From assembly GCA_023511725.1 (NCBI GenBank), contig JAIMAY010000011.1:1-64000 (forward strand): a stretch of DNA of 64,000 nt. The letters are read 5' to 3'. The notes beneath the pieces were generated by a model, which saw only the letters and a list, made by a program, of their open reading frames with translations, ran no database searches and was not told the DNA's origin. A program made the position numbers and the translations under genes. Below are positions 15,408 through 23,868 of this stretch, one piece after another; within the stretch, counting starts at the first letter, position 1, and each line of letters starts with the position of its first letter. This stretch comes from Alicyclobacillus sp. Its GTDB lineage: Bacteria > Bacillota > Bacilli > Alicyclobacillales > Alicyclobacillaceae.

Positions 15408-16157
15408 TCAAGCATCGGGAAACAGGTCGTAAAACGCTTTGTATCGTTCGTCGCGTGCCGGGGCGGACGCCTCTCCCTTGGTGCGAGCCCCCGTGGAACG
15501 TGCGCGCGAATCGGGATCCGTGGCCCCTCCCCGCTTAGCCCGGTACTGTTGGCGGTATTGTTCCAACTCCTGACGCGTGCGAATGCGGTGCCGCTGCCAC
15601 TCGTAGAGAATCCGATCAATGTAACGAAAGCTGAACTTGTTCGCCAGTACCGCTTCCCGCAGAGCTTCGGTGATTAGCCACTCTGGATAGGCGTCATCGT
15701 CCAGCCAGCGCCGGATTTGTTCACACTCCAATGCGGATAGCGGCCGACCGAACTCCTCCTCAAAGAGCGTCACCGGGTCTTTGCGCCACTCACCAGCATA
15801 TGGCTGCTGTGGATCGCGACCGCGAAGCCGTTGCCACAGCGGCTTCAGGTCAAAATAATTGCTGCGCGTGCCGTCATCGTCCAAGCGTTCGCCGATGGCG
15901 AGAAGTCCGCGCGCAACCAGCCGGCCGATGATTTCCGAGATGACCGTCGGAGAGGTGCTGCACAGCACGCTCAGGTCGTACGGTGATAAAAATTCCTTGC
16001 CCTCCAGCTGCTGCGCGCTGAGAATCTGCAGCAGCACCACGAAGTCCTCGGCGGATATCCCGAGTTCGGGGAACTGGTCCAAAAGCGCGCGTGGAACGCT
16101 CACGAAGCCGCGGGTGAGGAAATCGGCCCCTCCGCCCTCTCTCTCGGCGGGACGCAT
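15408..16157 (-). CDS. dnaD: Primosomal protein DnaD
   Basis: A component of the Bacillus-type replication restart and initiation machinery, working with DnaB and DnaI to load helicase. The 249-residue protein has an N-terminal winged helix (about 20-110, SPYDLSVLCSTSPTVISEIIGRLVARGLL). A C-terminal DnaD/DnaB2 domain follows (about 130-200, LFEEEFGRPLSALECEQIRRWLDDDAYPEWLITEALREAVLAN region with FSFRYIDRILYEW), then a basic tail. It directly follows asnS, as in Bacillus, which supports the name. Confidence 0.92.
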   Translation of the reverse strand: MRPAEREGGGADFLTRGFVSVPRALLDQFPELGISAEDFVVLLQILSAQQLEGKEFLSPYDLSVLCSTSPTVISEIIGRLVARGLLAIGERLDDDGTRSNYFDLKPLWQRLRGRDPQQPYAGEWRKDPVTLFEEEFGRPLSALECEQIRRWLDDDAYPEWLITEALREAVLANKFSFRYIDRILYEWQRHRIRTRQELEQYRQQYRAKRGGATDPDSRARSTGARTKGEASAPARDERYKAFYDLFPDA

Positions 16158-16195
16158 GCGTCCCCCTCCCTCAATGAGCCCAGATACCTACAAGA

Positions 16196-17491
16196 TTAAG
16201 GATACAGCCGATACAGCATCCTCGGGAACGGGATGGCCTCGCGCACGTGCTCCAAGCCGCAGATCCATGCCACGGTCCGCTCCAGCCCAATACCGAACCC
16301 GGAATGCGGAACGGAGCCATACTTGCGGAGATCCAGATACCAGCCGTAAGCCTCTTCCGGGAGTTGATGTTCTTCAAACCGGCGCTTCAGGAGATAGTAA
16401 TCATGGATGCGCTCACTGCCGCCGACGATCTCGCCATAGCCTTCCGGTGCGAGCATGTCCGCACACAGCACCACCTCTGGCCGATCCGGGTCCGGCTGCA
16501 TGTAGAATGCCTTGAGGTGTGTGGGATAGCGCTCGATGAACACAGGCTTGTCGAACTGCTCCGCGATGGCCGTCTCATGCGGCGCGCCGAAGTCGTCGCC
16601 CCACTTCAGGTCATGACCGTGCTGGTTCAGCCACGCCACGGCCTCGTCATAGGTCATGCGCGGGAACGGCGGGACGACCTTGCTCAGCTTATCCACATCT
16701 CGCCCGAGTGTACGAAGTTCCGGCTCGCAGTTGTCCAACACATGTTTCACCACGAAGCTCACGAACTCCTCCTGCAGGCGGAGGTTATCCTCATGCCGGA
16801 AGAAGGCCATCTCCGGTTCGATCATCCAGAACTCGATCAGGTGCCGCCGCGTTTTCGATTTTTCCGCGCGGAACGCCGGCCCCATGGAATACACCTTGCC
16901 TAGCGCCATGGCGGCCGCTTCCAGGTACAACTGGCCGCTCTGCGTGAGGTAGGCGTCCTCATCGAAATAGCGTGTGTGAAACAGCTCTGTGGTTCCCTCG
17001 CAGGCGGCGGGCGTGAGGATGGGCGGATCCACACGCGTGAACCCATGACCATCCAGGTACAGGCTCATCGCCCGCATCACCTCAGCGCGGATCTTGAGAA
17101 TGGCGCGTTGGCGCGGTGTACGAATCCAGAGATGACGATGGTCGAGCAGAAAATCGACGCCATGCTCCTTGAGGGTGATGGGATAGTCATGCGAAGGACC
17201 GATGAGGTTCACGTCGGTCACGGTCAATTCGTAGCCCGACGGCGCACGTTCGTCCGCTCGCACCACGCCGTCGACCGTCAGTGAACACTCCTGCGTGAGT
17301 TTGTCACAGCGAGCAAAGATCTCGTCACCCACTTCCGAGCGGACCACGACGCATTGGATCAGCCCGGTACCGTCTCGCACCTGAAGAAATTGGATCTTAC
17401 CACTGGAACGCTTGTTGTATAGCCAGCCCTGCAGCCGGACCGTCTGGCCCACCCAGCGGCCGATCTCGCGAATCGTCACCACCGGCGTCAC
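16196..17491 (-). CDS. asnS: Asparaginyl-tRNA synthetase
   Basis: A class II synthetase that charges tRNA-Asn. At 431 residues it has an N-terminal OB-fold anticodon-binding domain ([18 protein letters not shown]). The catalytic core has motif 2 ([22 protein letters not shown]) and motif 3 ([21 protein letters not shown]). GTG at 17491 was preferred over the ATG at 17497 because GGAGGG lies 6 nt before it and touches the ATG. A TATAAT (17540-17545, minus strand) lies upstream, so it is transcribed separately from the protease gene, whose terminator precedes it. No T-box elements were seen. Confidence 0.95.
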   Translation of the reverse strand: MTPVVTIREIGRWVGQTVRLQGWLYNKRSSGKIQFLQVRDGTGLIQCVVVRSEVGDEIFARCDKLTQECSLTVDGVVRADERAPSGYELTVTDVNLIGPSHDYPITLKEHGVDFLLDHRHLWIRTPRQRAILKIRAEVMRAMSLYLDGHGFTRVDPPILTPAACEGTTELFHTRYFDEDAYLTQSGQLYLEAAAMALGKVYSMGPAFRAEKSKTRRHLIEFWMIEPEMAFFRHEDNLRLQEEFVSFVVKHVLDNCEPELRTLGRDVDKLSKVVPPFPRMTYDEAVAWLNQHGHDLKWGDDFGAPHETAIAEQFDKPVFIERYPTHLKAFYMQPDPDRPEVVLCADMLAPEGYGEIVGGSERIHDYYLLKRRFEEHQLPEEAYGWYLDLRKYGSVPHSGFGIGLERTVAWICGLEHVREAIPFPRMLYRLYP

Positions 17492-17571
17492 ATGCATCCC
17501 TCCGTCGTCGGCGCGTCTTCGATGAACAATGCCATCCGGATTATAGCATGTCCCGCTGCGGTCCGCGGAGC

Positions 17572-17609
17572 AAAAAAAAAAGACCAGCCTACCTCAGGGG
17601 CAGGCTGGT
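17572..17609 (-). terminator. Rho-independent terminator overlapping the FtsH-like stop codon
   Basis: ACCAGCCT (17583-17590) pairs with AGGCTGGT (17602-17609). On the minus strand it is followed by a run of nine or more T. The upstream arm covers the final codons, and the stop codon (17594-17596) lies in the loop region. Confidence 0.9.
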
Positions 17610-19102
17610 TCCAGTGCCGGCGCCGCTTGTCCGTCCGTTCGCACACTTCGCAACCAACGCCGGAATTCGTCTCCTCCAATGCTCTCCTGCTCTACCACAC
17701 GCTGGGCAAAGGCTTCAATGGCCCTGGCGTACGGTCGCAGAAGTTCTCGCGTGATCTTCTCCTGCTCTGCAAGGATGTGCCGGACCTCGGCGTCGAGCAC
17801 GCTCTCGGGCAGATGCTCTTCATCCACGATGCCGATCCGGGACAGGCCGCACGTCACAATCGTCCGCGCCAGTTGGGATGCCTGCATGAAGTCGTTCTGG
17901 GCACCCGTACTACGGTTGCCATAGTGGAGTTCCTCTGCCAGGCACCCGGCCAACGCGACATTGATCTGCTGCTGAAGTTGCTCCAGGGTGTACAGATACC
18001 GGTCGTGCTCTGGGATCTGTCGCACGAAGCCCAGCGCTTTGCCGCGCGGCGCAATGGTGATGTGGGAGACCGTGCCCGGGCGCATCAACTCGCTGATGAT
18101 GGCATGCCCGAGTTCATGGACCGCCACCCGCTGCAACTCTTCCTCCGTGGGTTTGCGGCCGGTGCGTTCACCCATCAGAACCTTGTCCACGGCGTCCCGG
18201 AACATGGTTTGGGTGATCTCCTGCTCGCCCTGCCGCAGCGCGATGATGGCCGCCTCATTCACCAGCGCCTCGAGCTGTGCGCCGGAGAAACCATACGTCT
18301 CCCGCGCGATGTGCTCCAGGTCCACCCCTTCGGCCAACGGTTTGCCCTTGGTGAGGATGCGAAGGATGTGAAGTCGTCCTTCTTTATCGGGCAAATCCAC
18401 CCGAATCTGGCGGTCGAACCGGCCCGGTCGAAGCAAAGCGGGATCCAGCATATCCGGACGGTTGGTGGCCGCAATCACGAGGATGAACGGCGACTGCGTT
18501 GTGCTCATGCCGTCCATCTCCGTCAGGAGCTGGTTCAGGGTTTGATCGTATTCCTGATGGCTGTGCTGGCCACGCCGTGCACCAACGACATCAATCTCGT
18601 CGATGAAGATGATGGCGCTGTCCTTATTTTCCCGCTTGGCCAGTGCGCGGGCGCGCCGGAAGAGATCCCGTACGCGTTGTGCGCCAACACCGACGTACAT
18701 CTCCACAAACTCACTGCCGGAAGCCGCGAGGAACACGGAATCCGTGTACGTGGCGGCCGCTTTCGCCATCAACGTCTTGCCCGTTCCGGGGGGCCCCGTC
18801 AGTAGGATCCCCTTCAGTGGCCGAATGCCAAGCGCCTTGATCCGGTCGCGATAGCGAAGAAAATCCAGCGCTTCCATCAACTCGCGCTTGGCCGTCTCCT
18901 GCCCGCCAATCTCATCGAAGGACACGCGATGCTGCATCTGGTTATCGCGGATCCCCGCCGGTACCACCTGACGTCGGTCCATCAATAACCACAGCGTTCC
19001 AGCCACGGCAGCCAGGAACAGGAGCGGCAGAATGTTCACGCCAAGCACGGCGAGAAAGATCACCACCGCGATGCCGATACCGAGCAGTGCCTCTCGAATC
19101 AT
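17594..19102 (-). CDS. FtsH-like membrane AAA+ zinc protease, compact form
   Basis: A 502-residue membrane protein. Two adjacent N-terminal transmembrane segments (about 5-22 and 24-41) lack the roughly 70-residue external domain of classical FtsH. An AAA+ module follows, with Walker A GPPGTGKT (103-110), Walker B IIFIDEID and the GRFDRQI arginine-finger region. An M41 protease domain then carries zinc-binding HELGH (329-333) and a downstream Asp in TGAQNDF (~404). All catalytic residues are present, so an active ATP-dependent protease is predicted. It overlaps by 4 nt the single-pass protein gene upstream and is inserted in the tseB-asnS neighbourhood. Housekeeping ftsH normally sits elsewhere, so this is probably a second, specialised copy. 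Confidence 0.88.
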   Translation of the reverse strand: MIREALLGIGIAVVIFLAVLGVNILPLLFLAAVAGTLWLLMDRRQVVPAGIRDNQMQHRVSFDEIGGQETAKRELMEALDFLRYRDRIKALGIRPLKGILLTGPPGTGKTLMAKAAATYTDSVFLAASGSEFVEMYVGVGAQRVRDLFRRARALAKRENKDSAIIFIDEIDVVGARRGQHSHQEYDQTLNQLLTEMDGMSTTQSPFILVIAATNRPDMLDPALLRPGRFDRQIRVDLPDKEGRLHILRILTKGKPLAEGVDLEHIARETYGFSGAQLEALVNEAAIIALRQGEQEITQTMFRDAVDKVLMGERTGRKPTEEELQRVAVHELGHAIISELMRPGTVSHITIAPRGKALGFVRQIPEHDRYLYTLEQLQQQINVALAGCLAEELHYGNRSTGAQNDFMQASQLARTIVTCGLSRIGIVDEEHLPESVLDAEVRHILAEQEKITRELLRPYARAIEAFAQRVVEQESIGGDEFRRWLRSVRTDGQAAPALEPACP

Positions 19103-19620
19103 GATGCGCCACCCCCTTGGCGGAGCGCGTACGGCAGCACATGGTACAGCTCGTGGTCTCCGGATCTCAGTTCGATGTAGAGATTGTGCTCATCCATGGT
19201 GATCTGGGCGTCCATGCCCATTTTTTGCGCTCGTTGTCGAACCGTGTCTATCATATCGGCATAGTGCCCCTCGGCTACGCCCTGCAAGATGTAGGGCAGG
19301 AGCGACTCGTAGGCGTTTTGGAGCGCCCCGTCAGCATTGTCGACCAGGACCACGTTGGCGCCATCGCCCAGGGCATCTTGGACCACCTTGGTGACATCGT
19401 CGTAGGTGGTCTGCAGATCATGTACCGCACCCAGTTGGACGCGTACGGTTGCCGGATGTCCAGGAGACACCTGAACACTCTCGACGCCGGGAATGGCGCG
19501 GAGTTGATCCGCAACCGGGTCTATCACATAAAAGCGCTGATAGGCTTGATAGCCACCGATAAGCAGGGCCAGGCTGATGATGGCGATCACCACCAGCGGC
19601 ACAGGACGAACCCGCTGCAT
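19099..19620 (-). CDS. Single-pass membrane protein partnered with the FtsH-like protease
   Basis: A 173-residue protein with one N-terminal transmembrane helix (VPLVVIAIISLALLIGG, about 8-24) and an extracellular domain of about 145 residues. That domain includes a SPGHPATVRVQLG stretch and an ATVRVQL-type beta region suggestive of a small ferredoxin-like fold. No family is recognised. AAGGAGG precedes the ATG. Its stop overlaps the start of the FtsH-like gene by 4 nt, so the two are translationally coupled. The protease lacks the usual external domain, so this protein may supply a sensing or adaptor domain. That is inference from context. Confidence 0.65.
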   Translation of the reverse strand: MQRVRPVPLVVIAIISLALLIGGYQAYQRFYVIDPVADQLRAIPGVESVQVSPGHPATVRVQLGAVHDLQTTYDDVTKVVQDALGDGANVVLVDNADGALQNAYESLLPYILQGVAEGHYADMIDTVRQRAQKMGMDAQITMDEHNLYIELRSGDHELYHVLPYALRQGGGAS

Positions 19621-19683
19621 GACGACGCCTCCTTCTACACTTCTGGCTCTGTGCGTGCCCTCAGTATAGCACGCAGGACGGCA

Positions 19684-20193
19684 TCAAGTTGACAAAAGAT
19701 ATTTCCATAGCCACTGGCCCGTTTTCGCGTCCACCAGCGCGTACCACGTCTGCCCCTTGGCATCCAGTGCGTGCACCTCGTACACCACCTGCGTCTGGGC
19801 GTGGAGATCAGCCACCAAGGTGGCATTCAGCCAGCCGGGCACGCAGGAGAGGACCTCGTAGCCATGCCCGCGCGCCTGACGTTCCACCGTCTGCTCGGAA
19901 ACGAGATCGCCCGTCTTCACTGCATGCCATGTCCAGGGAGGGCCGCTGACGAAGACGGTCCAACGGTTCCCCCATGCGTCCTGCCCGGCAAAGACCTGCT
20001 CCACGCCGTCCGCGGTGAACACCTGGTGCTGCTCAATATGCTGCAGCGGCGAATGGTCCAATGCGAATTGAGCCGCGGAGGTCTCCACTTCCCATTCCGG
20101 CTCGAGGTGAAACCACAGCGAGGTTCCGGCTGCGACGCCTGCGACGACAAGCAGCCCCAGCACAGTGGTGGTCGCCCACTGCCATGTTTTCAT
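19684..20193 (-). CDS. tseB: TseB/YpmB-like cell wall elongation regulator
   Basis: A 169-residue protein with an N-terminal membrane anchor (TTTVLGLLVVAGVAAG, about 9-24) and an extracellular region with two PepSY-like halves. The ending (GQTWYALVDAKTGQWLWKY) is the typical strand pattern. In Bacillus, YpmB/TseB modulates the penicillin-binding protein PBP2A. Gene order (ypmA, this gene, then asnS and dnaD) agrees with Bacillus apart from the inserted protease pair and missing aspB. ATG at 20193 has GAGGCGG upstream. Confidence 0.78.
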   Translation of the reverse strand: MKTWQWATTTVLGLLVVAGVAAGTSLWFHLEPEWEVETSAAQFALDHSPLQHIEQHQVFTADGVEQVFAGQDAWGNRWTVFVSGPPWTWHAVKTGDLVSEQTVERQARGHGYEVLSCVPGWLNATLVADLHAQTQVVYEVHALDAKGQTWYALVDAKTGQWLWKYLLST

Positions 20194-20203
20194 AGCCACC
20201 GCC

Positions 20204-20377
20204 TCAGGAACGATACAGCGTCAGCGTCATTTTGTTCGGGTGATCCGGAGACTTTGCCAAACCGAACACGACGCCTTTATCTTTCAGGTTGCGATTCAGA
20301 AAGTCCACAAGCAGATACAGGTCCTCGGTGGCGGTGATCTCCAACGTGCCCAGAATCTGCAGTCCCTCGCGCTGCAT
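20204..20377 (-). CDS. ypmA: YpmA family protein (DUF4264)
   Basis: A 57-residue protein starting MQREGLQILGTLEIT and ending NKMTLTLYRS. This is the size and pattern of YpmA, a conserved Bacillales protein of unknown function encoded before ypmB. It starts 4 nt after the surE stop. ATG at 20377 is preferred over 20389, where GAAAGG touches the start codon. Confidence 0.75.
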   Translation of the reverse strand: MQREGLQILGTLEITATEDLYLLVDFLNRNLKDKGVVFGLAKSPDHPNKMTLTLYRS

Positions 20378-20381
20378 GCCT

Positions 20382-21164
20382 TCACCCATCCTTTCGCGCC
20401 GCGGTATCCTCGAGTTGCGTCTTCAGTGTGCTGAGCCAGTCGTCCGCGGTGAAATGGTAGCGCAGCGGGGTGATGGCCACGCCGCCTTGACGCACCACGC
20501 TGACATCCGATGCCTCGTTCCCGTCGTCGATCAACGCTTCTCCGGCATAGCGCCATACCGCCGTTTCGTCATCTCCGGCAATGCGGCGAAATTTGTCCTT
20601 GTACTTTCGTGCGCCAAGCGGAACGACGCGCCACGCGGCGGTATGCGGATGGGAACCGGGCAGATTGACGTTGACGAAGGTGTCGGGTGGGAAGTTCAAC
20701 CGGCTGACCGCCTGGACGATCCGCACCGCAGCGAGCGCGGCATCCTCAAACGGGAACGGCGGTCCCGCGAGCGATAGCGCAACGGCGCGCAAGCCTTGCA
20801 GTGCAGCTTCCCCGGCCGCCGCGACGGTACCCGAATACAGCACATCCGTCGCGAGATTGGGACCTTCGTTGATACCGGACACCATCAGATCGCACGGCTT
20901 CCCCCCGACCGCCTCGCACACCGCCCATTTGACGCAGTCGACGGGCGTGCCGTGGATGCGGTAGGCCGTGATCGATCCGGGGCCAGGCCACGACACTCGC
21001 TCCACGGTGAGCGGGCGGAACAAGCCGATGCTGTGACTGGACGCGCTTCTTTGGCTGTCCGGCGCTGCCACGATGATCTCTTCGCACAATGGCGCAAGGG
21101 CATTCACCAAGGCGTGAATACCCGGGGCATCGATACCGTCGTCGTTGCTGACCAAAATTCGCAA
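20382..21164 (-). CDS. surE: 5'/3'-nucleotidase SurE
   Basis: A metal-dependent nucleoside monophosphatase. At 260 residues it has the family signature ILVSNDDGIDAPGI at the N-terminus (paired Asp metal ligands), the SASSHSIG loop, HGTPVDCVKWAV, and the SGINEGPNLATDVLYSGTVAAA block. TTG at 21164 was chosen because a perfect AAAGGAGG lies just upstream and LRILVSNDDG is the usual start. It is the first gene of the surE-ypmA-tseB-protease run on the minus strand. Confidence 0.93.
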   Translation of the reverse strand: MRILVSNDDGIDAPGIHALVNALAPLCEEIIVAAPDSQRSASSHSIGLFRPLTVERVSWPGPGSITAYRIHGTPVDCVKWAVCEAVGGKPCDLMVSGINEGPNLATDVLYSGTVAAAGEAALQGLRAVALSLAGPPFPFEDAALAAVRIVQAVSRLNFPPDTFVNVNLPGSHPHTAAWRVVPLGARKYKDKFRRIAGDDETAVWRYAGEALIDDGNEASDVSVVRQGGVAITPLRYHFTADDWLSTLKTQLEDTAARKDG

Positions 21165-21319
21165 GCGGTTACCTCCTTTAAACAGGGCACGATGCCTGTG
21201 ACCCCGCATTCCGCCTCCTCTGCCACCATTGCTGCATCATACGGGCTCGGCGGTCGTCCATACTACGGATACCCGGCGCCCGGCCTTGGTCGATGGGCCG
21301 ACGATGGGAGGTGCAGGCG

Positions 21320-21487
21320 ATGCGTGAGAAGCCAAAACCGTCCACGGTGGAAGATGTGCGAACACGCGCAGTCGCCGGCACCGTTCGGCGCGCCGTGCTC
21401 GACATGTGGCTGGACGCTCTGGAAATGCAACCAGCCGTCGATAGTCCCGCGTGGCGCTCGCCTCTACACAGCATGCGGTGTCTGTAA
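21320..21487 (+). CDS. Small hypothetical protein, 55 aa
   Basis: A 55-codon ORF starting MREKPKPSTVEDVRTRAV, with GGGAGGT 7 nt before the ATG. It has a charged N-terminus, a central amphipathic helix (TVRRAVLDMWLDALEMQ) and a single Cys near the end. It is divergent from surE and convergent with mtaD, with a small hairpin at its end. No family is recognised. Confidence 0.5.
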   Translation: MREKPKPSTVEDVRTRAVAGTVRRAVLDMWLDALEMQPAVDSPAWRSPLHSMRCL

Positions 21488-21503
21488 AGCCCGTCACACG
21501 GGC
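21486..21503 (-). terminator. Small hairpin at the mtaD 3' end
   Basis: GCCCG (21489-21493) and CGGGC (21499-21503) form a 5-bp stem with a TTT run on the minus-strand side. It overlaps the last codons of mtaD and the end of the convergent small gene. Confidence 0.4.
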
Positions 21504-22801
21504 GCCGGGGCTCTCAATTGCTTGACCAACCGGCGAACTTCAAAACGAATGCGCTCCGTGTCCAAGGTGGTCAATTCACCTCGGGACATCAGCGCACGCC
21601 CGCCGACGAATACGTCCGTCACCTGTGCCGCGCTCGCGCTGTACACGATGTTGGAGATGAGGTTGTGGATCGGCAGCAGGACGGGGCTGTCCAGGTCCAG
21701 CAGCACGATGTCGGCGGGAGCACCGACCTGAAGCCGGCCATGACCGGGCTCCAAGAAGACCGCTTTGGCGCCCTCGCTGGTGGCCATGGCCAACGCCTCC
21801 GATGCCGTCACCGCGGTGGCATCCAATCCGACGCCTTTGTGAAGCGTGGCGGCCAAACGCATCTCTTCGAACATATCGAGGTTGTTGTTGCTGGCGGCGC
21901 CGTCCGTGCCCAGCCCGACCGTGATTCCGGCCCGCAACAGGCGCGGCACGGGGGCAATGCCGGAACCGAGTTTGAGGTTGCTCTGTGGGTTGTGCGCCAC
22001 ATGCACATTGTGCTGGGCCAAGATGGCGATATCATCCTCCGAAAGGTGCACGCAGTGCGCGGCGAGGACAGGGCGCGCGAACAGGCCGAGATCGCGCATC
22101 AACGCAATCGGTGAGCGGCCGTGCTCGCGAACACAATCCTCCACTTCACCTGCCGTTTCCGAGAGGTGGATCTGAATGGGAAGATCCAGCTCTGCGGACA
22201 GCTCCGCCACTTGCTCCAGATAGCGTGGCGGGCACGTATACGGCGCATGCGGTCCCAGCGTGACGCGGATGCGGCCGTCCGCGGCACCGTGCCATGTCCG
22301 AGCGAACTGGCGAGTCCGGGCCAAACCTTGGCGACCTGCTTCCTCCTGCAGTCCGACCAAACCCACGGACAGCACGCCGCGAATCCCGGCCTCGGCGACG
22401 GCGCGCGCCGCATCGTCCATAAAGAAATACATATCCGTGAAGCAGGTGGTGCCGCTCGCAATCATCTCCCAGCAGGCGAGAAGGGTACCCCAATACACCG
22501 CATCCGCGGTCAGCTTGGCCTCCAGTGGGAAGATCCTATCGTGGAGCCACCGCATCAGCGGCATATCATCACCGGCGCCGCGCAAGAGGGTCATCGCCGC
22601 ATGACCGTGGCAGTTGATGAGACCGGGTATGGCCACGGACGTCGGACGTTCGTATACGTCCATGTCTTCTGTCGATCTCGGATAGCGGCCGCTGCCGATC
22701 TCGCGAATTCTCCCGTTTTCCATCACGATGTACGTTGGCGCCTCGTCCACATGGTCCGCGTCGCGTACCACGGCGCCAACGTGAAGCAGGGTTGGCTTCA
22801 A
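21494..22801 (-). CDS. mtaD: 5-methylthioadenosine/S-adenosylhomocysteine deaminase-type amidohydrolase
   Basis: A zinc amidohydrolase that deaminates methylthioadenosine or S-adenosylhomocysteine. At 435 residues it shows HxH in PGLINCHGHAAMTLLRG, GPHAPYTCPP, the zinc His in IQIHLSET, AAHCVHLS and the catalytic Asp in GLGTDGAASNNNLDM. TTG at 22801 has GGGAGGAGG upstream and overlaps the mtnA stop by 4 nt. It forms one transcript with mtnP and mtnA, which supports a role in methylthioadenosine recycling rather than generic deamination. Confidence 0.9.
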   Translation of the reverse strand: MKPTLLHVGAVVRDADHVDEAPTYIVMENGRIREIGSGRYPRSTEDMDVYERPTSVAIPGLINCHGHAAMTLLRGAGDDMPLMRWLHDRIFPLEAKLTADAVYWGTLLACWEMIASGTTCFTDMYFFMDDAARAVAEAGIRGVLSVGLVGLQEEAGRQGLARTRQFARTWHGAADGRIRVTLGPHAPYTCPPRYLEQVAELSAELDLPIQIHLSETAGEVEDCVREHGRSPIALMRDLGLFARPVLAAHCVHLSEDDIAILAQHNVHVAHNPQSNLKLGSGIAPVPRLLRAGITVGLGTDGAASNNNLDMFEEMRLAATLHKGVGLDATAVTASEALAMATSEGAKAVFLEPGHGRLQVGAPADIVLLDLDSPVLLPIHNLISNIVYSASAAQVTDVFVGGRALMSRGELTTLDTERIRFEVRRLVKQLRAPAPV

Positions 22802-23868
22802 GGCATGGCCTCCTCCCTGGCCGCATGTGCCTGTACAAAGCTCGGTACACTTTGTGGATTGGGGCGGTGGATGATCCCGCACTCCGTGATGATGGCCGTA
22901 ATCAAGTCGTGCGGCGTAACATCGAACGCCAAATGCAGCGCTCGCGTCTCCTTGGGGGCGATGCGCTGTCCCAACACGTGGGTGACCTCACGCTCGTCCC
23001 GTTCCTCAATGGGAATGTTGGAACCGGAGGATGTGGTGAGGTCGAAACTGCTGAGCGGCGCCGCCACGTAGAAGGGCACGCCGTGGTACCGGCACAAGAC
23101 GGCCAGTGTATATGTACCAATTTTGTTTGCCGTGTCTCCGTTGGCTGCAATCCGATCCGCCCCGACCACGACGGCATCCACCAAGCCCCGCTGCATGAGT
23201 ACACCCGCGGTGCTGTCTGTGATGAGTGTATGGGGGATCTGCTCCACCGCCAGTTCATAGGCCGTAAGGCGTGCCCCCTGCAGATAAGGGCGTGTCTCGT
23301 CGACGTAGACATGCAGCAGTCGCCCTTCTTCATGCAGGCGACGGATCACACCGAGTGCGGTGCCATATTCCACGGTGGCCAGGGAGCCCGTGTTGCAATG
23401 CGTTAAAAGGCGCACCGGCCGGGTGAACAGCGCCGCGCCGTGGCTGCCGATCCGGCGATTGATGGACCGGTCCTCATCGGAGATGCGCTGCGCTTCCGAG
23501 ATCAGCGCTTCCGTGAGGGGTTGGCCCTGAGCGCTTGCCCGTTGAGCCGCGCGACGCATCCTCTTCACGCCCCAGCGCAAGTTGACCGCCGTGGGTCTGG
23601 CGTGCTCGAGGAGCTGAAGTGCGGGTTCCAAACTATCCACGGTCGGCGTCTGCCCTGCCGCTTGCTGCCGAAGCGCCTCCAGGACCACGCCCCAGCTTGC
23701 TGCGGCGGCGATGGCGGGCGCTCCGCGGACGACCATGTCCCGGATGGCCTGCGCGACCTGCGCGGCGTCACGGAGTTCCACCCATTCGGAGGTGTCCGGC
23801 AAACGACGCTGGTCCAAGAGCCGAAGGGAATGCCCCGTCCACTGCATGGCGGAGAGCGCAGCGTTCAT
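22798..23868 (-). CDS. mtnA: S-methyl-5-thioribose-1-phosphate isomerase
   Basis: It converts methylthioribose-1-phosphate to methylthioribulose-1-phosphate in methionine salvage. At 356 residues it has RGAPAIAAAASWGV, the catalytic Cys in LLTHCNTGSLATVEYGTALG, ETRPYLQGARLTAYEL, and the catalytic Asp in VVGADRIAANGDTANKIGTY. ATG at 23868 has AAGGGGG 7 nt upstream and overlaps the mtnP stop by 4 nt. Confidence 0.95.
   Translation of the reverse strand: MNAALSAMQWTGHSLRLLDQRRLPDTSEWVELRDAAQVAQAIRDMVVRGAPAIAAAASWGVVLEALRQQAAGQTPTVDSLEPALQLLEHARPTAVNLRWGVKRMRRAAQRASAQGQPLTEALISEAQRISDEDRSINRRIGSHGAALFTRPVRLLTHCNTGSLATVEYGTALGVIRRLHEEGRLLHVYVDETRPYLQGARLTAYELAVEQIPHTLITDSTAGVLMQRGLVDAVVVGADRIAANGDTANKIGTYTLAVLCRYHGVPFYVAAPLSSFDLTTSSGSNIPIEERDEREVTHVLGQRIAPKETRALHLAFDVTPHDLITAIITECGIIHRPNPQSVPSFVQAHAAREEAMP

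Noticed and set aside
17492-17600. T-box leader upstream of asnS
   Set aside because: The gap is under 100 bp, and no specifier stem or T-box sequence is present; it only holds a -10 box and the upstream gene's terminator.
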